Shown here: positions 17,538 to 26,259 of the stretch, piece by piece
How the letters are laid out: every line of letters begins with the position of its first letter
Position numbering within the stretch: the first letter of the stretch is position 1
Notes under the pieces: model-generated
What the model was told of the DNA's origin: nothing
Databases searched by the model: none
The model's input: the letters and a program-made list of their open reading frames with translations, nothing else
Assembly (NCBI GenBank): GCA_949288725.1
Contig: CASELF010000102.1
Location: 36,072 to 100,071, forward strand
Source: an uncultured bacterium
GTDB taxonomy: Bacteria; Cyanobacteriota; Vampirovibrionia; Gastranaerophilales; Gastranaerophilaceae
DNA length: 64,000 bases
Reading direction: 5' to 3'
Translations under genes and position numbers: made by a program

Positions 17538-18479
17538 ATGAAACAATTTTATAAAACAAATACGATTACACATAACCTATTATCTTTAACCGGTTTTAAA
17601 TCCATGATAATTTTTTCATTATTAATGGAATCTCCAAAATCGTATAAAGAAATTCAAGATTATATAAAAAATCATGAATATCTTCATGAAAATTTATCAG
17701 TAGATGCGTTAAGAATTTATCTTAACACTCTAAGAAGTTTTGGCTGTAATATCAAAAGAATCAGCGATAACGGAGTGTATAAATATTCAATCGAGTCTCA
17801 CCCGTTTCAATTAACTTTTGATGATAATCAAGTTAAAAGCATTATAAAAGTTTACAAGGCTATTTCAAAATCCATTGATGTCATGGATTTAATTGCATTA
17901 CAATCATTTTTTAACAAAATTTCTGACTATGTTTCTAATGAAGATTTAAAGAAAAAATTGAGAAATATATCTCCTATAAATAACATTGATATCAAGTTAA
18001 TTCAACAACTCCGGACGTATGCAAATCACAAAAATGAAATTACAATATATTATAATTCTCCGATTTCCGGACGAAAAAATATTACGGTTTTAACTGATAA
18101 AATTGGTATCGAAAATGGCAAATTATATATTTACGGATTTAATGCTGAACATAATAATTATTCAAAGTTTCTTGTTTCTAAAATTATTAAAATTGTTAGC
18201 GTAAATCTGGCAAATAAGAATTTGGAAAGTCCTGAAATCACTGTAAGTTACGAATATACAAAAGATGTTAACGAAATATTTGAACCACTTTCAAATGAAA
18301 AAATTATCTCAAGTTCTGAAAACAAATTAACCGTTGAAATTACCTCAAGAAGTAAATTTGATTTGATGCAAAGAATTATGTTTCTTTCTAAAAAATGTAA
18401 AGTATTATATCCACTGGACTTTAAAGACTTTATAATCACAACTCTTAAAAAAATGAAAGAGGGTTATGATGAAAAATAA
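17538..18479 (+). CDS. WYL-domain-type transcriptional regulator, first of a tandem pair
   Basis: 313 residues. The first 85 form a winged-helix-like region (SYKEIQDYIKNH, then VDALRIYLNTLRSFGCNIKR). A middle helical part (FDDNQVKSIIKVYKAI) follows. The WYL-like beta domain lies at about 160-225 (EITIYYNSPISGRKNITVLT, then GIENGKLYIYGFNAE) with a C-terminal extension (WCX-like). This is the architecture of YafY/PafB/PafC regulators. The W-Y-L signature itself is diverged to LYIYGF. The next gene is a diverged paralogue whose start overlaps the end of this one. Confidence 0.72.
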   Translation: MKQFYKTNTITHNLLSLTGFKSMIIFSLLMESPKSYKEIQDYIKNHEYLHENLSVDALRIYLNTLRSFGCNIKRISDNGVYKYSIESHPFQLTFDDNQVKSIIKVYKAISKSIDVMDLIALQSFFNKISDYVSNEDLKKKLRNISPINNIDIKLIQQLRTYANHKNEITIYYNSPISGRKNITVLTDKIGIENGKLYIYGFNAEHNNYSKFLVSKIIKIVSVNLANKNLESPEITVSYEYTKDVNEIFEPLSNEKIISSSENKLTVEITSRSKFDLMQRIMFLSKKCKVLYPLDFKDFIITTLKKMKEGYDEK

Positions 18480-19404
18480 TAAAAAATTGAATGACGGTTG
18501 CCTTAAAATTTTTGAATTCATAAAACTGCTTTACGAAGATAAAGCAGAATATGACAAAGTTCTTGAAATATTTAAAGACGGAACTAAAGAAACCCCAAAA
18601 GAAAATATCCAAGTAACCTTGAACAGATACATAAATACATTAAAAGTCTTTGGACTAAAAGTAGAAAAAGAAAATACTAAATATAAAATTCAAAACAGTT
18701 TGTATGCAATAAACCTTACTAATGAAGATTTGAAAGCAATTAGTATCCTAATGAGTTATGTCCAAAATTTTCCGGATAACAAAATTTCAATTCAAGTTCA
18801 AGATTTGCTAAACAAAGTAGAATTAAGAATGAAAAGCGAAGATAAAAATACTTTGAATTCTTTATTAAGCAACAACAATTATGATTTTGGATTTTACTAT
18901 GCAAATATTAGAGAACAAATCGCTCAGTGCGAAAAAATTTGCGCCGAAAGATTTATGATAAACATTATGTATCTGAAAAATAATAAACAAATACAATGCA
19001 AAGGGGTTCTAAAAGAAATTATTTACGGATGCAAAAATGTATCTCTTAGAATTTATGATACTGTTAATCACATAAATATTGAAATTCCAATAAATAATGT
19101 TCTATCAATCGTAAGATTACCTCAAATTGCAAGCGATATCGAAATGTCAACAACAGTTGTTTATAAACTTAAAAACAGACTTGCCAAAACTTATAAATTA
19201 AAAGAAAATGAATACTCTGACGGTTATAATGAAAACGGTGAACTTATAGTGATAAATAAAAACGAAAGTTTTGACAAATTAATCCAAAGACTAATGCGTT
19301 ATACAGACAGTTGCGAAATAATATCACCTAAAAACCTTCGTGATGAAATGATTCAAATTCTGAACGACACAATCAGCAATTACGCTTTAGATGAAAATAA
19401 ATAA
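18466..19404 (+). CDS. WYL-domain-type transcriptional regulator, second of a tandem pair
   Basis: 312 residues, the same length and domain order as the preceding gene. It has an HTH region with VTLNRYINTLKVFGLKVEKE, a helical linker (LTNEDLKAISILMSYVQNFP), a WYL-like domain (FMINIMYLKNNKQIQCKGVL) and a C-terminal domain. The start at 18466 overlaps the previous gene by 14 bases (a second ATG follows at 18469), giving translational coupling and equal amounts of both proteins. Such pairs are known from PafB-PafC, which act as a heterodimer in the mitomycin/DNA-damage response of actinobacteria; whether the role is the same here is inference. Confidence 0.7.
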   Translation: MMKNNKKLNDGCLKIFEFIKLLYEDKAEYDKVLEIFKDGTKETPKENIQVTLNRYINTLKVFGLKVEKENTKYKIQNSLYAINLTNEDLKAISILMSYVQNFPDNKISIQVQDLLNKVELRMKSEDKNTLNSLLSNNNYDFGFYYANIREQIAQCEKICAERFMINIMYLKNNKQIQCKGVLKEIIYGCKNVSLRIYDTVNHINIEIPINNVLSIVRLPQIASDIEMSTTVVYKLKNRLAKTYKLKENEYSDGYNENGELIVINKNESFDKLIQRLMRYTDSCEIISPKNLRDEMIQILNDTISNYALDENK

Positions 19405-19407
19405 AAA

Positions 19408-20739
19408 CTAATTTTTCTTTTCACCACGATTGCGAACAGATATTCTAATAGGTGTTCCGAAAAATCCAAAAGCCTCACGCAATTTGTTTTCAATATATCT
19501 TTTATAACTATCTTTCAATAATTCTTCATTATTTACAAACAATATGAATGTTGGTGGTTGAATTTTTGCCTGAGTTGTATAATAAATCTTAAGTCTTTTT
19601 CCTTTAAAACTTGTAGGAGGATTAAGAGCATAAGCCTCATTAATAACCTTATTTAAAAGTCCTGTTGAAACTCGTTTTACACATTGTTCATAAACTTTCA
19701 AACTTTCTACAAAAATTTGATCCAATCTCTGTTTGGTAACAGCACTTATAAAAATTTTTGGCGCAAAACTTAAAAACGGAATATCAACTTCCAATTTCTT
19801 TTCAAATTTATTTATTGTATTTGCCTTTTTATCTTCAATCAAATCCCATTTATTTATTGCGACAATCAAACCTTTTCCTGCTTCTGTAATTATTGATGAA
19901 ATCTTTTTATCCTGATCGGAAATACCTTCTTTTGCATCAATTACTAAAACAGCAACATCACAATCTCTAATAGAACGGATTGCTCTATCAACTGCGAATT
20001 TTTCAACACCATAATCGACTTTTGATTTTTTTCTAATTCCTGCGGTATCAACTATTACAAATTCTTTATCTTTATAAGTTACATAACTGTCAATACTATC
20101 TCGTGTAGTACCAGAAACATCAGAAACTATTACTCTATCGGTATTTAATATTGCATTAACAATGGAAGACTTACCAGCATTAGGACGACCGACAATAGCA
20201 ATTTTAATTCTATTATCATCTTGTTCTTCTTCCAAAACTTCAAAATCATCCGTAACGATTTCTAATAAATCACCAACACCACCACTGCCATGTAGTGCTG
20301 AAATTCCTATAGGTTCACCTAACGCTAACTCATAGAAATCACTAACCATAAGCAATGATTCAGGGTTATCACATTTGTTCACCGCCAAAAATACAGGCTT
20401 ATCCGTTTGTCTGAGAATATTTGCAATATCATAATCTATCGGATTTATACCGTCTTTTCCGTCAACAAGAAAAATAATCTTATCGGCTTCTTCACAAGCC
20501 AACTTTGCTTGATCAAATATTGAAACCATAATATCATCTTCATCACCAGGAATTATACCACCCGTATCAATTACCGTAAAAACTTTATTCTGCCATTCGA
20601 CATCAAAATAAATTCTGTCACGAGTAACCCCCGGTAAATCATCAACTATTGAATGCCTTGCTCCTACAAGACGATTTACAAAAGTTGATTTACCTACATT
20701 TGGTCTTCCTACTATTGCAACTATTGGCTTTCTTTTCAT
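19408..20739 (-). CDS. der: Ribosome biogenesis GTPase Der (EngA)
   Basis: 443 residues with two tandem GTPase domains. The first has GRPNVGKST (about 11-19), DLPGVTRD, DTGG and NKCD. The second has GRPNAGKSS near 185, DVSGTTRDS, DTAG and NKWD. A KH-like domain ends the protein (KIYYTTQAKIQPPTFILFVN). Der assists 50S subunit assembly and is nearly universal in bacteria. It is convergent with the WYL pair with 3 bases between. Confidence 0.98.
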   Translation of the reverse strand: MKRKPIVAIVGRPNVGKSTFVNRLVGARHSIVDDLPGVTRDRIYFDVEWQNKVFTVIDTGGIIPGDEDDIMVSIFDQAKLACEEADKIIFLVDGKDGINPIDYDIANILRQTDKPVFLAVNKCDNPESLLMVSDFYELALGEPIGISALHGSGGVGDLLEIVTDDFEVLEEEQDDNRIKIAIVGRPNAGKSSIVNAILNTDRVIVSDVSGTTRDSIDSYVTYKDKEFVIVDTAGIRKKSKVDYGVEKFAVDRAIRSIRDCDVAVLVIDAKEGISDQDKKISSIITEAGKGLIVAINKWDLIEDKKANTINKFEKKLEVDIPFLSFAPKIFISAVTKQRLDQIFVESLKVYEQCVKRVSTGLLNKVINEAYALNPPTSFKGKRLKIYYTTQAKIQPPTFILFVNNEELLKDSYKRYIENKLREAFGFFGTPIRISVRNRGEKKN

Positions 20740-20864
20740 AGCCTTATATTACAATGGACAATATTTTTTGCAAAAAACAAAAATTTTAACTTTTTAATAT
20801 TGCTATTTTGAACTAAAAGCGGTAAATTATAATATACAGGTACAAAAATAGGATTGGAATTAGT

Positions 20865-22217
20865 ATGAACAAATATCTAGAAAAAGTTTTGAATGAAACT
20901 AAACTAAAAAATCAACACGAGCCTGACTTTATACAGGTAGTTGATGAACTTTTAAGGACAATAGAACCTGTAGTTGATGAGCATCCTGAATTTGAAAACA
21001 TTGCACTTTTAGAAAGAATGATTGAACCGGAAAGACTTATCACCTTCAGAGTTCCGTATGTAAATGATGAAGGTAAAACAATTGTTCATCGCGGATACAG
21101 AATACAATACAGTAGCCTAATCGGACCATACAAAGGCGGATTAAGATTTCATCCTAGTGTAAACCAAAGTATTATAAAATTTTTAGGATTTGAGCAAATA
21201 TTCAAAAATGCCTTAACCGGACTTCCGATAGGCGGAGGAAAAGGTGGAAGTGACTTCGATCCGAAAGGAAAATCAGATAACGAAGTAATGAGATTTTGTC
21301 AAAGTTTTATGACAGAACTTCAAAGACACATCGGAGCAGACATTGATGTACCCGCAGGAGACATCGGGGTTGGGGCAAGAGAAATCGGATATTTATTCGG
21401 ACAATACAAAAGGATTAAAGATGTATATGAAGGCGGAGTTTTGACAGGAAAAGGATTATCTTACGGTGGCTCCTTAGTTAGAACTGAAGCAACAGGATAC
21501 GGTTTAATATACTTTATGAGAGAAATGTTGAATGCAAACGGACAATGCCTGAAAGGAAAAACCGTTACAATTTCAGGCGCAGGAAACGTTGCAATATATG
21601 CTTGTCAAAAAGCACAGGAATTTGGGGCTAATGTTGTTGCGATGAGTGATTCAAACGGTTGTGTATATGACAAAAACGGAATTGATTTAAACTTAATCAA
21701 ACAAATTAAAGAAGTTGAAAGAGGAAGAATTTCAGAATATGCAAAACGTAAAGATGGCGTCGAGTATATTCCGACAAAACAAGGTGAAGATTCTCCAATT
21801 TGGAACATAAAAACTGATATTGCATTACCTTGTGCTACTCAAAATGAAATTTCACTAAATTCTGCAAAAAAACTTGTTGAAAACGGAGTCTTTGCAATAG
21901 GGGAAGGGGCTAATATGCCTTGTACGGAAGAGGCAACTATTTATTTGCTGAAAAATAATATTCTTGTTGCCCCGGCAAAAGCCGCTAATGCCGGTGGTGT
22001 TGCAATTTCTGCTGTTGAAATGAGTCAAAACAGCATGAGATATTATATGACATTTGAAGAAGTTGATCAAAAGTTACACAACATCATGACAAACATCTTC
22101 AATTCTTGTAAAAATGCAGCAGAAAAATATAATTTAGGCAACAATTATGTAGCAGGTGCAAATATCGCTGCATTCACAAAGCTTGCTCAGGCAATGGAAA
22201 GCCAAGGTATTGTATAA
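20865..22217 (+). CDS. gdhA: Glutamate dehydrogenase, NADP-type hexameric
   Basis: 450 residues, the length of the bacterial NADP-linked class. It makes glutamate from 2-oxoglutarate and ammonium. Motifs: RVPYVNDEGKTIVHRGYRIQ, SSLIGPYKGGLRFHPSVNQS, and GLPIGGGKGGSDFDPKGKSD with the catalytic Lys; the Rossmann stretch is TVTISGAGNVAIYACQKAQE. AGGATTGGAATTAGT precedes the ATG. A bidirectional terminator follows. It is single-gene and convergent with the fliR block. Confidence 0.97.
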   Translation: MNKYLEKVLNETKLKNQHEPDFIQVVDELLRTIEPVVDEHPEFENIALLERMIEPERLITFRVPYVNDEGKTIVHRGYRIQYSSLIGPYKGGLRFHPSVNQSIIKFLGFEQIFKNALTGLPIGGGKGGSDFDPKGKSDNEVMRFCQSFMTELQRHIGADIDVPAGDIGVGAREIGYLFGQYKRIKDVYEGGVLTGKGLSYGGSLVRTEATGYGLIYFMREMLNANGQCLKGKTVTISGAGNVAIYACQKAQEFGANVVAMSDSNGCVYDKNGIDLNLIKQIKEVERGRISEYAKRKDGVEYIPTKQGEDSPIWNIKTDIALPCATQNEISLNSAKKLVENGVFAIGEGANMPCTEEATIYLLKNNILVAPAKAANAGGVAISAVEMSQNSMRYYMTFEEVDQKLHNIMTNIFNSCKNAAEKYNLGNNYVAGANIAAFTKLAQAMESQGIV

Positions 22218-22233
22218 AAAAATAAAACATAAT

Positions 22234-22271
22234 AAAAGTGGCGCATAACTTAAAAGTTATGCGCCACTTTT
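22234..22271. terminator. Bidirectional terminator between gdhA and fliR
   Basis: AAAAGTGGCGCATAACT pairs perfectly with AGTTATGCGCCACTTTT around TAAA. Both strands run into T-rich sequence, serving the convergent gdhA and fliN-R operons. Confidence 0.95.
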
Positions 22272-22273
22272 TA

Positions 22274-23056
22274 TTAAATAATATTTGCAAAACTCAAAAA
22301 ATAATCTTCGATAACATTCATCAACATTGGCAAAATCCAAACTAAAATTGCCGCCCCAATTACAGGTTTGAACAAGAAACTTAAAGTAAATACGTTAACC
22401 TGCGGTGCAGTCCTTGAGATTACACCTAAAATAATATCCTGAGCCAAAGTTGCTAACAATATCGGAGCTGCAATTTGCAAACCCATATAAAGTGTATTAG
22501 AAGATAATTTGATAAGTAATTCCATATTGGCAAGTTTAGCAATTGGCAAAGAAGAAGAATACATTGGAAATATTTCAAAACTTCTCAATAAAGCCTTAAA
22601 CAGCCAAAAAACACCGCCAACTTGAATAAAAATTAAAATACCCATCAAAGAAATCAATTTAGTTAGAATAGACACTTGAGCAGAAGTTGTCGGATCAAGA
22701 GCTGTTGCTGATTGCAAACCCATTTGCATATTAATCATTTCAGCACCGGAATCAACGGCAAGCGTAATAAGTTGTGCCATATAACCTATAACAGCCCCTG
22801 TTACGATATTTAATACTATAGAAAGCATAAACGAATCACATTGAGTCATAACCTTTTCAGGTGATAAAAACGGAACAATAGAAATTGTAACCAACAATGC
22901 CAAAGGGATTTTCACAAGTGCAGGAATATCTTTTCTGTTAAATATCGGAGAAAATCTAAAAAAACCCAACAATCTTGCAAAAACCAAAGCACCTGCCATT
23001 ATGTAGGTGTTTGCGGTTGGAAACATTTGCATTAATGCTGAGTAAAAATTATCCAT
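22274..23056 (-). CDS. fliR: FliR, flagellar export gate protein
   Basis: 260 residues with six or so hydrophobic helices, standard for FliR/SctT. Typical segments: FARLLGFFRFSPIFNRKDIP, and GAVIGYMAQLITLAVDSGAE followed by MINMQMGLQ; the family motif ISRTAPQVNVFTLSF is near residue 215. FliR joins FliP and FliQ in the helical export gate inside the MS ring. It is the last gene of the block, 3 bases after fliQ. Confidence 0.95.
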   Translation of the reverse strand: MDNFYSALMQMFPTANTYIMAGALVFARLLGFFRFSPIFNRKDIPALVKIPLALLVTISIVPFLSPEKVMTQCDSFMLSIVLNIVTGAVIGYMAQLITLAVDSGAEMINMQMGLQSATALDPTTSAQVSILTKLISLMGILIFIQVGGVFWLFKALLRSFEIFPMYSSSLPIAKLANMELLIKLSSNTLYMGLQIAAPILLATLAQDIILGVISRTAPQVNVFTLSFLFKPVIGAAILVWILPMLMNVIEDYFLSFANII

Positions 23057-23059
23057 CTA

Positions 23060-23548
23060 TTATCTGCCTAATATTTTCTTTGTTTCAACTAAATCAGGTC
23101 TTGGCATTGCATCTTTTGAAGCAGGATAATATTTTGCTCTTTGTGCTTCATCAAGATAAGGCAATTTGCCAGGATTTTTCATTATTTGCTCAATATTATC
23201 AACATTTTTGAACCTATCCTTCATCTCTGAAGAAAATGGTTTTGTATATTTATGATAATCAGATTCCAATACAAAATTTTCACTTTTAGGAACAGTATTA
23301 AATGCCAGCACCATTCCTTCTTGAAATAATCCTGTAAGAAGTCTTATAAATCCGACTCCGCCAATTATAATAACTAAAAACACACCCAAAATTTTAGGTG
23401 CTGCGGCAATTGTTTGCTCCTGAACCTGTGTAACTGCTTGCAAAATACCGACCACAAGACCAATACCCGCTGCAACAAGTACACAAGGCATTGATATTGC
23501 CAACATTATTAAAAATCCTTTTGCTAAGTATTCTAACAGTACTTCCAT
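23060..23548 (-). CDS. fliQ: FliQ, flagellar export gate protein with unusual C-terminal extension
   Basis: 162 residues where FliQ normally has about 89. Residues 1-85 are a standard FliQ: two membrane helices (ISMPCVLVAAGIGLVVGILQ and ILGVFLVIIIGGVGFI) joined by the conserved AVTQVQEQTI loop. After about residue 86 a hydrophilic tail of about 75 residues follows (SENFVLESDYHKYTKPFSSE, then NPGKLPYLDEAQRAKYYPAS) with no similarity I recognise. The gene lies 3 bases before fliR and the reading frame has no sign of a fused neighbour, so the tail appears to be real. Confidence 0.93.
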   Translation of the reverse strand: MEVLLEYLAKGFLIMLAISMPCVLVAAGIGLVVGILQAVTQVQEQTIAAAPKILGVFLVIIIGGVGFIRLLTGLFQEGMVLAFNTVPKSENFVLESDYHKYTKPFSSEMKDRFKNVDNIEQIMKNPGKLPYLDEAQRAKYYPASKDAMPRPDLVETKKILGR

Positions 23549-23571
23549 AAATTCCTAATCCTTTAATACAT

Positions 23572-24210
23572 CTAGTTGTAACTGGAAACAAGGCCCTGAA
23601 CAATCAATGTCCAGCCATCCACCGCAATAAATATCAACAACTTAAACGGCATTGATATAATAGTCGGTGACAACATCATCATACCAAGTGCTAACAGAAT
23701 ATTTGCAACTACAAGGTCTAATATTATGAATGGTACAAATATTATGAAACTAATCTCAAATGATGTTTTTAATTCACTAACAATATATGCAGGCGCAACT
23801 TGCCAAATAGTTAAATCATCAGGTGATTTTGGTTTTGGCTGCTGCGACATCTCAACAAAAAATGCCAAATCACTTTCTCTCGTCTGCTTCAGCATAAATT
23901 CTTTTAATGGCTTTGAACCCTCCTGAATTGCTGCTATCATATCGTGATTTTGCTTATATGGAACTGACCCCATATCATACATTTTTTGGAATGTTGAACC
24001 CATTGTATAAAATGTCAAAATTATTGATAACCCTATTATTACAATTGCAGGAGGTACTGATTGTGTACCCATTGCGGTTTTTAGCATTGCAAATACTACA
24101 ACAAATCTCAAAAAACTTGTCATACAACAAAATAAAAATGGTAGTAATGAAAACATTGACATTACTATCAGCATTTGTAATACGGGATTTAGAGTTTGTA
24201 ATTGATCCAT
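23572..24210 (-). CDS. fliP: FliP, flagellar export gate protein
   Basis: 212 residues, shorter than E. coli FliP (245) because it has no cleavable signal peptide, so it resembles injectisome SctR at its N-terminus. Family motifs: SFLRFVVVFAMLKTAMGTQS with the following VPP, FYTMGSTFQKMYD, and FEISFIIFVPFIILDLVVAN followed by ILLALGMMM. It forms the core of the FliPQR gate. It sits 13 bases after fliO. Confidence 0.95.
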   Translation of the reverse strand: MDQLQTLNPVLQMLIVMSMFSLLPFLFCCMTSFLRFVVVFAMLKTAMGTQSVPPAIVIIGLSIILTFYTMGSTFQKMYDMGSVPYKQNHDMIAAIQEGSKPLKEFMLKQTRESDLAFFVEMSQQPKPKSPDDLTIWQVAPAYIVSELKTSFEISFIIFVPFIILDLVVANILLALGMMMLSPTIISMPFKLLIFIAVDGWTLIVQGLVSSYN

Positions 24211-24223
24211 AATATTTATATCC

Positions 24224-24895
24224 TTACAATTGATTTATTTTTTTTGCCATATCTCTCATTGTGTTACCTGTTGCAACAACTTTAGGATTTTTTTGAGAAA
24301 CAGCAGGTCTTACTTGTTGTGCTTGCACTTTCCTTTGAGGCTGTTGCGTTCTTTGAGGTTGTTGCAACGAAACTTGTTTTTGTTGGTTTGCCTGATATGC
24401 CGAAGCTGCCGCTATTGGTGCTGATGCTCTCATATCCATCGATTTTCTTATATTAGAAATTCCGATTCCATGGTCACTTTTTCTTGTTATCGGCTCAAGA
24501 TGAACTCTTTTCGGCGCTTCTGATTGAACTTGAGGTTTTATACCGTTATTAACCTCCGTCTGCTTTTGTGCCACATAATCCATTGCATTTCTAAATGATT
24601 GACGCGAATCTTGATATTGCTCCATTTCAGGTAAATATGTTTTATTGCCGTTTAATCTTGATATTAGAGTTGTCCTGTCAATATCTGCTGCAATTAGAAA
24701 TTTTTCATTTCCAGCACGAACAACATGAAGCGTTTTTCTTGGGTTAATATTTAAGGTGTCTTCAATTTCTATGTAATTTGTGCGTCTTTTTCCAAGGCTT
24801 CCATCCATTATTTTTTTATACACAAAAACGGCAAAACAGATTAAGCCTATCATTGCCATTGTATATACCATAAAATTTGCCACATATCCGCCCAT
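24224..24895 (-). CDS. fliO: FliO-like flagellar biosynthesis protein
   Basis: 223 residues with one N-terminal membrane helix (MVYTMAMIGLICFAVFVYKK, about 10-29). A small beta domain (IEIEDTLNINPRKTLHVVRA, then EKFLIAADIDRTTLISRL) is the typical FliO cytoplasmic fold. A long low-complexity tail rich in Gln, Ala and Arg follows. FliO assists FliP assembly. The identity rests on domain layout and on its position directly before fliP. Confidence 0.85.
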   Translation of the reverse strand: MGGYVANFMVYTMAMIGLICFAVFVYKKIMDGSLGKRRTNYIEIEDTLNINPRKTLHVVRAGNEKFLIAADIDRTTLISRLNGNKTYLPEMEQYQDSRQSFRNAMDYVAQKQTEVNNGIKPQVQSEAPKRVHLEPITRKSDHGIGISNIRKSMDMRASAPIAAASAYQANQQKQVSLQQPQRTQQPQRKVQAQQVRPAVSQKNPKVVATGNTMRDMAKKINQL

Positions 24896-24926
24896 AAAAA
24901 CAACCTCTCTTATTTATAAATTGCTG

Positions 24927-26120
24927 TTATATGTTCTCATCCTCTAACTCAAAATCACTGTAATCAAATTCTTCATCTTCAGATTTGTTTTCTTCTTCAT
25001 CATTTTCATAATCCTCCGATTCCTCAGAATTTTCATAATTTTGTTCGCTATCATTTTCTGAACCAACTTCAGGACTTGAAGTTGCCGGTTGAACCGGTTT
25101 TTTCTCACTTGGTGTTAATATTTGATTTATCTTTACACCATATCTGTCATTTACAATTACAAGATTTCCGCTTGCAATTGCATTACCTTCTACTTTTAAT
25201 GTTACATTGTTATCATATAGTGAAGTTAAATCGACAACTAAACCGTTTTCTATGCTTTTTAATTCACCAAGAGAAATTTTGACTGCATCAAACTCTGCAA
25301 CCATTTCTACTTCAAGACTATCCCATATATTTGGAGTATTACTACTCATCTGTTCTCCTCCGTCTTCTTCTTCCGGTATTAATATATCCATATTCGGGTT
25401 TAATTTTACCGAAAATGTTTCACCGTTTATGGACAGTTGTAAATTTTCAATATTACTATTTTCAAATACTACTACATCATCACATTCCAGATTTTTGATA
25501 TCAAATAGTGAGAATCTTGTTTTGCCGACAAATACTTTTGCAATTGTTTCCGTATTTGGAAAATCTTCTTCTGAAAATTTGTCGTTATTTGAAACTATTA
25601 CGTCAGGATTTAATAACACTGCAGGCATTGTAATAAATACTTTTCCTGTTTTGTTATTATATTCTTCCGTTTCCTTTATTATAAACGTTAGATGAATTAC
25701 GTCAAAATTATTACGTTTTAATTCATTTTGAGGCAAGGGACTTAATACACCTTTTAAATGCTCAAATAAATAATCATTAAACGATGTAATTACTTTTGCC
25801 TCTAACTCTGAAATTTTATTGATATTAAACTTGGCTTTTGATTGGCCTAATATCTTGGTTAAAATTAAATCCACAGTCTTGGCAGTTAAACGGAAAAACA
25901 TTTCATAATCTTTGCCTATCTTTATTTTGGTTACAAAGCAAGATTCATCACCCAGCAGGCAATTTATGTTTTTGCTTATCCCAATTAACTCCATTCTAAA
26001 ATTAGGGTTAAAAAATTCATTACAAGAATTCTGCACAATCTGAGGAAATGTGTTTTGATACCAGTTATATTCCTTACATAACTGACTGGTTGATATTGAA
26101 TTTTGTAACTCTTCACTCAT
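24927..26120 (-). CDS. FliN/FliY-type flagellar switch protein with SpoA domains
   Basis: 397 residues, far longer than E. coli FliN (137). The N-terminal 190 residues resemble a degenerate CheC/FliM-like or YscQ-like region (FFRLTAKTVDLILTKILGQS). A first SpoA-like domain lies at about 190-250 (KVFVGKTRFSLFDIKNLECD). The second, the canonical FliN SpoA domain, is at about 270-340 (EMVAEFDAVKISLGELKSIE, ending RYGVKINQIL). The last 50 residues are an extremely acidic tail (Asp/Glu/Ser). It would form part of the C-ring that switches rotation. Two SpoA domains in one chain is also the layout of SctQ and of FliY. No chemotaxis gene is nearby. Confidence 0.82.
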   Translation of the reverse strand: MSEELQNSISTSQLCKEYNWYQNTFPQIVQNSCNEFFNPNFRMELIGISKNINCLLGDESCFVTKIKIGKDYEMFFRLTAKTVDLILTKILGQSKAKFNINKISELEAKVITSFNDYLFEHLKGVLSPLPQNELKRNNFDVIHLTFIIKETEEYNNKTGKVFITMPAVLLNPDVIVSNNDKFSEEDFPNTETIAKVFVGKTRFSLFDIKNLECDDVVVFENSNIENLQLSINGETFSVKLNPNMDILIPEEEDGGEQMSSNTPNIWDSLEVEMVAEFDAVKISLGELKSIENGLVVDLTSLYDNNVTLKVEGNAIASGNLVIVNDRYGVKINQILTPSEKKPVQPATSSPEVGSENDSEQNYENSEESEDYENDEEENKSEDEEFDYSDFELEDENI

Positions 26121-26259
26121 CGCAACTATCCCTTAAATTTTTTAGAGTCTGTAGATAAAATTCCCCACATCTACAATATTATAGATTTTTATTTTTTACA
26201 TCAATCTTTTAATGGATTTTTTTACAAAGTCAATACTTCAATCTAAATCCAAAAATCAA

